This document shows, in pieces, positions 1 to 5,846 of a DNA stretch of 7,171 bases. The notes below the pieces were generated by a model. It saw nothing but the letters and a program-made list of their open reading frames with translations, did not search any database and was not told the DNA's origin. The translations under genes were made by a program, and so were the position numbers. Position 1 is the first letter of the stretch; every line of letters starts with the position of its first letter. The DNA comes from CANLBN01 sp047638515 (GTDB lineage Bacteria > Pseudomonadota > Gammaproteobacteria > Pseudomonadales > Cellvibrionaceae), in assembly GCA_047638515.1 (NCBI GenBank), contig JBLIME010000144.1, forward strand, positions 1 through 7,171, given 5' to 3'.

Positions 1-370
1 TCTTAACCGCTAAGCTTAATGGACTAAGTTAAATTAAAAATGATATGTTTATTCATTTAACCCTACTAAGTCGGCTATTAGTGCAATATGTGTTTGGGTG
101 GCATTTATCGTAAGGTGAGTATTATTGAGTAGATCAAATCGAGGTTGGCATACCATCACGAAGAAGACGCAGCCAAAACGCTCTGGTAACTCTTTTCGGT
201 GAAGTTCTTCGTTGACGAACACTGCTAATATAGCTTTGAGGATGATATAAAGTAGCTCTTAACACGAGCCTTCAACGGGGTTGCAACCATCGTGTTCTAT
301 GCACTAGTAACGGTCTACGCTTTAAACTCAAGGAGAAAAAAGCGATTATTATTTGATTATCTGTGTCATT
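1..370. other. Gap downstream of the diguanylate cyclase gene, no convincing gene
   Basis: No RNA gene or well-supported protein gene is visible. The longest stretch without a stop is on the minus strand, 258 down to 49 (about 69 codons). Its only early start is a GTG at 220-222 with no ribosome binding site, and other frames over the same bases read about as plausibly, so I do not call it. A minus-strand T-run follows the cyclase stop (A6 on the plus strand near 335-345), but no good stem precedes it, so termination of that gene is unclear. Confidence 0.5.
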
Positions 371-1333
371 TTATGACGTTGTAGAGTCTTCGTTTTTACT
401 CGTTATCGAGTTAACCTGATAGAAGTTAACACAGTTACGACCTTGTTTTTTTGCAATGTAGAGGGCCTTGTCAGCTTCTCGAATCAATTGAGTCTTGCTA
501 ATTCCAGGTTTTGAGTGAGTGCCACCGATACTTGCAGTGACCTTAATGGATTGGCCGTTAGTATCGACTAAACTAAGATTTTCAATGTTTTCACGTATAC
601 GCTCGGCAATAATCGAAGATCCAAGGATTGTTGTTTTATTCAGTAAGACTAAAAATTCTTCGCCACCATAACGAAAAGCCATGTCAGTTTGTCGTGTTGT
701 TACCTTAATGCTATCGGCGACATGCTTAATAACATCATCACCAATGTCATGACCATAGTTATCATTTATTTTTTTAAAAAAATCTATATCGATCATCAGT
801 ACGCCAAGATTCTGTTTATAACGCTGAGCCATTTGCCATTGATGTTCGAGTGAATTATCGAGAGCGACACGATTACCCAAACTCGACAATGGGTCGATGA
901 GTGCTTGGTTGAGTGCGTCGCTATAATCGAGGGCATTACGCAGCGGGTAGACAAGTGTACCCAGCAAATTTTCTAGTTGCGCTAATTCTTCCTCTGAAAA
1001 TCGATGGTTTCGAGTGAAGCTGATATTACCTAAATACTGTTGTTTAATATTTAATGAGTAATCACAGTTATGAGCACTTTTGGTCCCCAGTTTTAGCTGA
1101 ATACCTTTGGTTGGATTAATAAATTGGTAACTACCTAGTTTGAGTAGTCGTTGCATTTGTCCAAAAAATAGTTCAAATAAGGGTTCTATTTCAATTGTAG
1201 TTTGTAGCAGATTTGCCAATTTATCTTGTGCATTCTCGTCCAAATCCTGTTTAGCGGTTTTGGTTACTCGATAGTTGTTGGCTTGATTGTCATGTTGTTG
1301 TAAATTTGATCGTGTACTAACGATTAAAGCCAT
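371..1333 (-). CDS. Diguanylate cyclase, GAF-like N-terminus plus GGDEF domain
   Basis: Predicted to condense two GTP into the second messenger c-di-GMP, in the cytoplasm; no membrane segment or signal peptide is seen. The 320-residue protein has an N-terminal region (about 30-135) that looks like a small GAF-type sensor, then a GGDEF domain opened by DPLSSLGNR (147-155). By alignment to PleD, Asp182 should bind metal, and Asn190 and Asp199 the guanine. The signature is GGEEF (223-227). An RQTD inhibitory site (214-217) lies exactly five residues before it, so product feedback inhibition is expected. Start choice: the frame stays open to 1444, but the Met at 1331-1333 has AGGTGG six bases upstream, and the two earlier Mets have no comparable site. 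It is divergent from the flavodoxin gene. Catalytic activity is inferred from intact motifs; the signal sensed is unknown. Confidence 0.93.
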   Translation of the reverse strand: MALIVSTRSNLQQHDNQANNYRVTKTAKQDLDENAQDKLANLLQTTIEIEPLFELFFGQMQRLLKLGSYQFINPTKGIQLKLGTKSAHNCDYSLNIKQQYLGNISFTRNHRFSEEELAQLENLLGTLVYPLRNALDYSDALNQALIDPLSSLGNRVALDNSLEHQWQMAQRYKQNLGVLMIDIDFFKKINDNYGHDIGDDVIKHVADSIKVTTRQTDMAFRYGGEEFLVLLNKTTILGSSIIAERIRENIENLSLVDTNGQSIKVTASIGGTHSKPGISKTQLIREADKALYIAKKQGRNCVNFYQVNSITSKNEDSTTS

Positions 1334-1339
1334 TCTTAT

Positions 1340-1346
1340 CCACCTT
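1340..1346 (-). promoter_or_regulatory. Ribosome binding site fixing the cyclase start
   Basis: Read on the minus strand this is AAGGTGG, six bases before the ATG at 1331-1333. It is the best Shine-Dalgarno match near any candidate start of this gene and supports the 320-residue form over the 357-residue one. Confidence 0.75.
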
Positions 1347-1452
1347 TGAATTAATCTCTTACTACTAAACATATTAGTGACTATCGGTAACAATCTGAGT
1401 AAATACTTGTACTCATATCGATACCGAGACACTGCTAGTAACATCTTTATTA

Positions 1453-1458
1453 ATTATA
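1453..1458 (-). promoter_or_regulatory. Possible -10 box for the cyclase gene
   Basis: A perfect TATAAT on the minus strand. Transcription would start near 1446 and give a leader of about 113 bases before the chosen start. No good -35 box lies at 17-18 bases (best is a weak TTAATC), so this would need an activator or be fortuitous in AT-rich DNA. A start near 1446 also makes the earliest in-frame Met (1442-1444) an unlikely start, which agrees with the ribosome binding site evidence. Confidence 0.3.
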
Positions 1459-1535
1459 AATCCTTTTCGCATATTTGATTAAGCTAGATCTATGCCAACT
1501 TTGATGCCGTCAATAAAGTTCATTAAAAACAATAG

Positions 1536-1563
1536 CATAAAGTAAAGTTAACTTTATTTGATG
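1536..1563. promoter_or_regulatory. 28-bp near-perfect palindrome, candidate operator
   Basis: The core TAAAGTTAACTTTA (1543-1556) is a perfect 14-bp palindrome centred on GTTAAC. The symmetry extends outward to CAT...ATG, with 12 of 14 base pairs complementary over 1536-1563. It lies between divergent genes, about 80 bases upstream of the cyclase -10-like box, where a dimeric regulator could act on either side. Neither flank has a T-run, so it does not look like a terminator. The regulator is unknown. Confidence 0.4.
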
Positions 1564-1679
1564 AATTAAAGCCAGTATTTTGACAATATTATTGCCGGCT
1601 ACTGAGTTGAGCCCCGCAACTTTCGACTAAAACCGGTCAATTATTGCCGATTGAAAAAGTATACCCGTCTATTTAAACG

Positions 1680-1685
1680 TATAAT
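1680..1685 (+). promoter_or_regulatory. Possible -10 box upstream of the flavodoxin gene
   Basis: A perfect TATAAT on the plus strand. A TTGAAA at 1651-1656 is 23 bases away, too far for a normal spacer, and there is no extended -10 TG. A perfect TTGACA at 1580-1585 has no -10 at the right distance. If used, transcription would begin near 1692, leaving a leader of about 140 bases that contains the hairpin at 1755-1780. Confidence 0.3.
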
Positions 1686-1754
1686 AAAGGCGTATCTACG
1701 ATTGATGTAAACCCTTAGAAAGTAGCTTTATCATTTTGTTTTAATGAGACCAGC

Positions 1755-1780
1755 AGCAAGGCTGTAAGCCTGTGCTTTTT
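1755..1780 (+). terminator. Terminator-like hairpin inside the flavodoxin leader
   Basis: AGCA and AGGC (1755-1762) pair with GCCT (1768-1771) and TGCT (1773-1776), with a single bulged G at 1772 and a TGTAA loop. The 8-bp stem runs directly into a T-run (1776-1780). No plus-strand gene lies upstream for it to end, so it would act as a leader attenuator or as the end of a short RNA of about 90 bases. The T-run is short and is followed by AAAG, so efficiency is uncertain. Confidence 0.4.
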
Positions 1781-1833
1781 AAAGACAACAAACCATCAAC
1801 ATATCTAATAAATATCTGTGAGCGAAATAGTAA

Positions 1834-2346
1834 ATGAAAATAGGATTATTTTTTGGCAGTGACGAGGGCAACACGGAGTCAGTGGCTTATCGTATTCAAT
1901 CTCAGTTTGCAGAATCTGAGGTTGACGTGCGCGATATCGCAGATGTCACCCAGTTGGACTTCAGTGATTATCAATTGATGATACTCGGAATACCTACGTG
2001 GGATTTCGGGCAGATACAGTCGGACTGGGAAGACTTTTGGGACGACTTGAAAGAAGTCGATTTTGCGGGAAAAACCGTCGCTTTATTTGGTCTTGGTGAC
2101 CAGTTTGGCTACGGAGATTACTTTGTAGATGCTATGGGTATGCTCAACGACGTGCTAGTTCAAAATGGAGCGCTGATTATAGGACATTGGTCGGCTGAAG
2201 GTTACGACTTTGAAGCATCCAAAGCCTTCAATAAGACTAGCAATCAGTTTGTCGGGCTCGCCCTAGACGAAGATCAGCAAGAAGAGCTAACCGACGCCAG
2301 AATCACACAATGGTGTGATCAAATTAAAGCATCTTTCATTGCATAA
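1834..2346 (+). CDS. fldB: Long-chain flavodoxin, FldB-like
   Basis: A small soluble FMN protein carrying low-potential electrons between reductases and enzymes in the cytoplasm. The 170 residues match E. coli FldB in length and along the chain: the 50s loop GIPTWDFGQ (52-60) with the FMN-stacking Trp56, the 90s loop GLGDQFGYGDYF (86-97) with the likely stacking Tyr93, and the long-chain insertion and tail including FVGLALDE (139-146). The phosphate-binding loop is SDEGNT (9-14). The usual T/S-x-T-G-x-T has threonine at the third place, but here it is Glu11, which would put a negative charge beside the FMN phosphate. The start is the only reasonable Met for the first beta strand, but its Shine-Dalgarno is poor (only GAG about 12 bases upstream). 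It is a single gene, divergent from the cyclase and convergent with cmoB. The symbol rests on family resemblance; the partners are unknown. Confidence 0.9.
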   Translation: MKIGLFFGSDEGNTESVAYRIQSQFAESEVDVRDIADVTQLDFSDYQLMILGIPTWDFGQIQSDWEDFWDDLKEVDFAGKTVALFGLGDQFGYGDYFVDAMGMLNDVLVQNGALIIGHWSAEGYDFEASKAFNKTSNQFVGLALDEDQQEELTDARITQWCDQIKASFIA

Positions 2347-2482
2347 TGGCCTATTGAAATTGTATGTTAACAGGCATCAGTTAGTGTCGAAGACGTCCTC
2401 ACATCGTCATTTTTAAAATCTCACCAATAGGTAGTCATAAAGTGTCGAGTCACTGTTGCTTAAAAGGTACAACCCCGCGTTT

Positions 2483-2520
2483 TATCGCCCAATAATGGCT
2501 TAAACTACTATTGGGTGATA
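2483..2520. terminator. Hairpin at the flavodoxin/cmoB convergent junction
   Basis: TATCGCCCAATA (2483-2494) pairs with TATTGGGTGATA (2509-2520): 12 bp with one G-T pair, and three more inner pairs after a mismatch. It sits 20 bases past the cmoB stop and about 140 past the flavodoxin stop, the usual place for a shared bidirectional terminator. Neither side has a T-run, so it may be a processing or RNA-stability structure, or a weak terminator. Confidence 0.4.
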
Positions 2521-2539
2521 GTGGCGACCTCAACGAGTT

Positions 2540-3514
2540 TTAGCACACATCTGCGATAAAAGTCGCACGTAGTGGCGCCGAATAACCCTCTACTGTTTTT
2601 GAACTGTCGGTGGGGTCTAAAAAATCAGCCAGTGACTGAAAGCGCATCCACGGCGTCGAACGTTGCTCCTCGACAGTCGTGATGCAGGTGTCGATTAATC
2701 GAGGGTTCGAAAACCCGGTTTTTTTTAACCAACTCAAAAGAGTGGGTGCCGATGGCAAAAACCATACATTGCGCATCATTGCATAGCGTCCTTCCGGCAC
2801 CAGGCACTCCCCAAGCTCACCTTCAATAATCAGTGTCTCTAAGACAAGCTGTCCCCCCGAGTTTAATGTGGTTCTCAACTGTCTTAAATGATCCATCGGT
2901 GACCGCCGATGGTAAAAAACTCCCATTGAAAAGGTAGTGTCAAAAAACTGCAGATTATTGGGTAAAGCCTCTATGCCTACAGGTAGGACATCGACAGGGA
3001 TATCACCCAAAAAATGCTTCAACATCAAAAATTGAATAACAAAGCGCGGAGAGGGATCAATACCGATAACGCGCTCGGCGTCAGCACCAAGCATACGTAG
3101 ACAATGGTAACCATTACCGCAGCCGACATCCAAAATACGTTTATTAGCGAGGGGCTTGATATGTTCAGCAATGCGATTCCACTTCCAGTCTGAGCGCCAT
3201 TCGGTGTCAATATGTAGATCAAATAATGTAAAAGGACCTTTGCGCCAAGGCATTAAGCGCTCAAACAACTGTTGGAGTGTTTGTTGCTGAGCTGGGCTTA
3301 AATCCTCAGCTACTCCAATGGTCACGCTATCGTGCAGATCGATATTTTTTGTCGCTAGAATGGGTAGTTGATTAAGCGCATCAGTCCATTCGGAAAGATC
3401 ACCAAAGCGCTGCAAGCTTAGTCCTTCAGCAATATCGATACGTAATTGTGCTTCCCAGCTAGTTTGCTTGACGCTGATTAAAAAGTTGAGTAGGGAGGTA
3501 TATTTATCGATCAT
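2540..3514 (-). CDS. cmoB: tRNA U34 carboxymethyltransferase CmoB
   Basis: Transfers the carboxymethyl group of carboxy-S-adenosylmethionine to 5-hydroxyuridine at wobble position 34 of tRNA, giving cmo5U, which broadens codon reading in four-codon boxes. Its 324 residues compare with 323 in E. coli. An N-terminal helical region is followed by PWRKGPF (89-95), the Rossmann motif ILDVGCGNGYH (127-137), GIDPSPRF (151-158), SMGVFYHRRSP (196-206), RYAMMRNV (243-250) and SLADFLDP (294-301). Lys92, Tyr201 and Arg316 line up with E. coli Lys91, Tyr200 and Arg315, which hold the carboxy-SAM carboxylate. It begins 21 bases after the cmoA stop, so it is the second gene of a cmoA-cmoB operon. No clear Shine-Dalgarno precedes the ATG, and the start is chosen from the family's MID N-terminus. 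An eight-A run in the coding strand (2719-2726) encodes part of LKKTG. Confidence 0.97.
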   Translation of the reverse strand: MIDKYTSLLNFLISVKQTSWEAQLRIDIAEGLSLQRFGDLSEWTDALNQLPILATKNIDLHDSVTIGVAEDLSPAQQQTLQQLFERLMPWRKGPFTLFDLHIDTEWRSDWKWNRIAEHIKPLANKRILDVGCGNGYHCLRMLGADAERVIGIDPSPRFVIQFLMLKHFLGDIPVDVLPVGIEALPNNLQFFDTTFSMGVFYHRRSPMDHLRQLRTTLNSGGQLVLETLIIEGELGECLVPEGRYAMMRNVWFLPSAPTLLSWLKKTGFSNPRLIDTCITTVEEQRSTPWMRFQSLADFLDPTDSSKTVEGYSAPLRATFIADVC

Positions 3515-3535
3515 AGGTCTATTAATAACTTTATA

Positions 3536-4300
3536 TTAGCGAGTTGATTCAGATTTTATGGCGATCAACGAGGCAAAGGTCATACATTGAAACCAAGTGT
3601 CAGCACTATTGAAGCCCACTTTTTTTAATCTCTGCTTGTGTACCTCTAAAGTCTCTGGTCGCATGACAGCTTCAAGGGCGGTCCGTTTTTGAGCAATTTC
3701 GAGATCACTGTAGCCATTGGCTCGTTTAAAATTATGATAGAGCTCGGTCATCAGTTGCTGATGCGGCGCGTCACTAAAAACTACTTTTTCCGATAACAAC
3801 AATGTACCACCAGGCAATAAACCGTCATATACTTTTTGCAACAAGAACAGTCGCTCGTCTACAGGGATAAACTGCAGCGTAAAATTTAAAACAACCATCG
3901 AGGCATTTTCAATACATATATTGGCTAGGTCATCGCAAATGAGATTTATTGGCGTTGAATGTGAGGTCTGGAGGCTCGTGGTATGAAGAATAGTTTTACA
4001 GCGATCGATCATTGCCGGTGAGTTGTCAATGCTAATGATATGGCAGTTATCGGCACTAATGCCATTACGCATTGCAATACTGGCGGCACCTAGAGAGCAG
4101 CCTAGGTCATAACAACGACTGTTAGCTTGGACATAGCGACCGGCTATATCGCTAATCATGCCTAATATTGTGTTGTAGCCCGGCACCGAGCGTTTAATCA
4201 TATCTGGAAAGACACTGACAACTTCGTCATTGAAGTTGAAATGACTAATATCGGCGAGTTTATTTGAATAGAGTGTGTCGAGCGGTTGTTGATCGGACAT
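3536..4300 (-). CDS. cmoA: Carboxy-S-adenosyl-L-methionine synthase CmoA
   Basis: Converts SAM and prephenate into carboxy-SAM and phenylpyruvate, supplying the unusual cofactor used by CmoB. Its 254 residues compare with 247 in E. coli, the extra ones lying in the N-terminus and mid-region. Family blocks in order are VFPDMIKRSVPGY (30-42), YDLGCSLGAAS (64-74), IDNSPAMIDRC (91-101), ENASMVVLNFTLQF (131-144), LLLSEK (167-172), the HNFKRANGYS helix start (189-198) and AQKR (203-206). Tyr42, Asp92, Asn139 and Arg206 correspond to the E. coli ligand-contact positions, with Arg206 equivalent to Arg199. First gene of the operon, 21 bases ahead of cmoB and preceded by a promoter at 4329-4357 that leaves a leader of only about 20 bases. 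The ribosome binding site is weak and AT-rich; the start matches the family. Confidence 0.97.
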   Translation of the reverse strand: MSDQQPLDTLYSNKLADISHFNFNDEVVSVFPDMIKRSVPGYNTILGMISDIAGRYVQANSRCYDLGCSLGAASIAMRNGISADNCHIISIDNSPAMIDRCKTILHTTSLQTSHSTPINLICDDLANICIENASMVVLNFTLQFIPVDERLFLLQKVYDGLLPGGTLLLSEKVVFSDAPHQQLMTELYHNFKRANGYSDLEIAQKRTALEAVMRPETLEVHKQRLKKVGFNSADTWFQCMTFASLIAIKSESTR

Positions 4301-4328
4301 AAAATTTCATACTATTTTAAGATTGTTA

Positions 4329-4357
4329 ATTATAGCGATGGATAAAGCAAGCCACAA
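4329..4357 (-). promoter_or_regulatory. Promoter of the cmoA-cmoB operon
   Basis: On the minus strand, a -35 box TTGTGG (4352-4357) and a perfect -10 TATAAT (4329-4334) are separated by exactly 17 bases. Transcription should start near 4322, about 22 bases before the cmoA ATG. This is the best-formed sigma-70-type promoter in the window. A tiny minus-strand reading frame (4416-4402) with a GGAGG ahead of it lies upstream of this promoter and so would not be part of the leader. Confidence 0.6.
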
Positions 4358-4622
4358 TCAATCCTTTTAACATCAGCTGCTTAGTCAATCATTGTCCACC
4401 ATTATAGATTGCTCATTCAAAGCTAACCTCCGTATTCTCCTCAACGTATAGTCAATGACAGATTTTTATTTTGAATTATTTCAATAGCTTTTGATCAATA
4501 CTTAATAAATGATATAACAGCCAGATGTTAAGCATCGCGACAGCACTACATTGGATAAATAAGTTATTAAAAACTTTTAAGAAAATGACGATGATTGAGT
4601 TTCTAGTGGCTACAATTTGTAG

Positions 4623-4641
4623 GTTGGGGTCAACGCCCAAC
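4623..4641. repeat. REP-like short hairpin
   Basis: GTTGGG (4623-4628) pairs perfectly with CCCAAC (4636-4641) around a seven-base loop, and is preceded by TTTGTAG. The TAGGTTGGG...CCCAACGC style is typical of small palindromic elements repeated in intergenic DNA of many bacteria. Only one copy is seen here, so membership of a repeat family is inferred from its appearance. Confidence 0.35.
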
Positions 4642-4998
4642 GCCTTAAACGTCTGGCAAAGACTGCCGACTAAACCTTGTGGAGCAATGTAAGGATTTAA
4701 TGAGGTGCAATCGGTCTGTTCGACTACTCTATAAATTCGGTTTCGCGACTAGACTCAGGTCGTTTAGCTAGAATTAAACCAAGTCTTGATGACCCGATAA
4801 AAGCTATTGAATGACTACAATTCTCTCTTTGAGTTAAATTCTTTGCGTGTAAGGCCATACTCTTATGGGCAGGGCTTGCCAACGAAAAGTGACCATAATT
4901 AGTTATAAACTATGCTCGGTAAGTCGTGAAGTTTCAACCTGCTTCTACCTGGGTAGAATTCACTGGCCAGGGCGACGAGGAATAATTCCCGATGCCGA

Positions 4999-5036
4999 CA
5001 TAGCGACCAATGCATATTGAAAAGTATGTCGCTATG
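4999..5036. repeat. Perfect 9-bp inverted repeat with nested hairpin
   Basis: CATAGCGAC (4999-5007) and GTCGCTATG (5028-5036) are perfectly complementary. The 20-base interval starts with CAAT-GCAT-ATTG, which can form its own small stem. There is no adjacent T-run, so it does not look like an intrinsic terminator. It could be a repeat element, a protein site or part of an RNA ending at the downstream terminator. Function unknown. Confidence 0.45.
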
Positions 5037-5071
5037 GATTGAGTACGTCCACTTCTAATAGATTTAATTAA

Positions 5072-5423
5072 ATAAATTTTGTCAACGTAGCGGTTGAGTT
5101 TGACGAGCAAGGCTTGGCTAACACTAGTAATCTGATCAAGCTGTCACCACCGTTGCATGGTAAAATGAAGTGAGGCTAGCAACCACTATACTCGCGAAGG
5201 TATTCAGGTCAAATACTAAGCGCGATAGAGCAGTATAAAAGTTTTGAGGACATCACCAGCCCTTTTTAAACCTATTGAAAAGATAAAAAATGTCTCTCCT
5301 GAGGTAACTATAGAGCTTGCTTGTGGTTACAATCTTAATAGATGAGTAGACCTAGCTAAGTCAAAGCTGAAGAAACTACTCAAAAATTATAGTGATAGTG
5401 GGTCTATTTTTAAATTAAATTAA
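5072..5423 (+). pseudogene. Possible decayed coding fragment, family unknown
   Basis: One frame reads from 5072 to about 5266, interrupted only by TGA (5171-5173) and TAG (5177-5179). Reading then shifts at the CCTTTTTAAA run (5261-5270) into a frame open to 5423 except for a TGA at 5343-5345. The translation has a protein-like composition, with fragments such as VAVEFDEQGLANTSNL, AIEQYKSFEDITSPF and KSKLKKLLKNYSDSGSIFK. About 117 codons carry three internal stops where roughly seven would be expected by chance, so the signal is modest. I recognise no family and no start codon. It lies on the same strand as, and upstream of, the terminator at 5632-5668. Confidence 0.2.
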
Positions 5424-5446
5424 ATTGTCTAATGTGTGGGTCTATT
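5398..5446. repeat. 11-bp direct repeat flanking a TTAAA tract
   Basis: GTGGGTCTATT occurs at 5398-5408 and again at 5436-5446. Between them lies a TTAAA tandem tract (5410-5426, about 3.4 units). The arrangement could come from slippage, a short duplication or an old insertion; nothing here decides which. Confidence 0.4.
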
Positions 5447-5631
5447 AGCGAGCTTGCTAAAATCGTGGGATAGCTAAGAAATTTAAAAAATATAACGAAT
5501 ATTGATTCCCACAAAGAAAGAATAACCTGTTGGCATCGATCAATAACTAATACTTTTAGTGATCATTGAAAGGCGCCAGTGGGGATCCTCTTGATTTTCA
5601 GTTGCAATCTGCACCGCCAGAAAACAATAAA

Positions 5632-5668
5632 GCTAAGATTGCTGATAGCATTCATCTAGCCTTTTTTT
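5632..5668 (+). terminator. Intrinsic terminator, strongest on the plus strand
   Basis: GCTA, GAT and TGCT (5632-5643, with one bulged A) pair with AGCA, ATC and TAGC (5647-5660, with a TTC bulge) around a GAT loop, giving 11 bp. A C and seven consecutive T (5662-5668) follow on the plus strand. Read on the minus strand, the stem is followed by TTTATTGTTTTC, so it could also stop nadB transcription about 180 bases past the nadB stop. The plus-strand tail is stronger, yet no intact plus-strand gene precedes it. Confidence 0.65.
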
Positions 5669-5846
5669 GGTATTATCCTCGGCATTTTTTGTGGCTGTTG
5701 TAACCCGTTTTTAGGAACAAGGAGGCAAAAAAAATAAAGAACGGTCAAATGATGGCAACTTGAAAGAGGGCACCCGCAGTAGTTCTTCCATGAACGACTA
5801 CTTAGGTTAGATGTTGTCGTCTTTGGTCAGTTCAGTACAGGCAGTA

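Larger units (their letters stand above)
4301..5846. other. 1.5-kb gap between cmoA and nadB without an intact gene
   Basis: Apart from the cmoA promoter, the hairpins and repeats listed separately, and the terminator at 5632-5668, no gene can be supported. Several open stretches of 30-55 codons exist on the plus strand: 4525-4692 (55 residues, ATG, no ribosome binding site), about 4699-4806 (no start codon) and 5072-5423 (broken by stops and a frameshift). Such lengths are expected by chance in AT-rich DNA. A strong Shine-Dalgarno-like AAGGAGG at 5719-5725 is followed at normal spacing by ATA (5734-5736), not ATG, then eight codons to a stop. No tRNA, rRNA or recognised structured RNA was seen. 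The region may be eroded genes, or it may carry an RNA ending at 5668. Confidence 0.5.

Noticed and set aside
49..258. Minus-strand open frame of about 69 codons
   Set aside because: It has no ATG near its beginning and no ribosome binding site, and other frames over the same bases look equally protein-like. A stretch this long is expected by chance a few times in the non-coding part of this window.
1334..1444. 37-residue N-terminal extension of the cyclase (start at 1442-1444)
   Set aside because: The ATG at 1331-1333 has a good AGGTGG at proper spacing, the earlier Mets do not, and the extension is basic sequence with no family resemblance.
1580..1585. Perfect TTGACA as a flavodoxin promoter
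   Set aside because: No acceptable -10 box is found 16-18 bases downstream.
2703..2716. GGTTCGA-like tRNA T-arm
   Set aside because: It lies within conserved cmoB codons, and no acceptor, D or anticodon arms can be placed around it.
2625..2807. Minus-strand 60-residue frame inside cmoB
   Set aside because: It is an alternative frame of conserved cmoB coding sequence with no independent support.
3025..3222. Minus-strand 65-residue hydrophobic frame inside cmoB
   Set aside because: It overlaps the conserved SAM-binding region of CmoB; the hydrophobic look comes from frame-shifted coding sequence.
4402..4416. Tiny frame MSNL with an upstream GGAGG before cmoA
   Set aside because: It lies upstream of the likely cmoA promoter and has only four codons, so it is unlikely to be a leader peptide.
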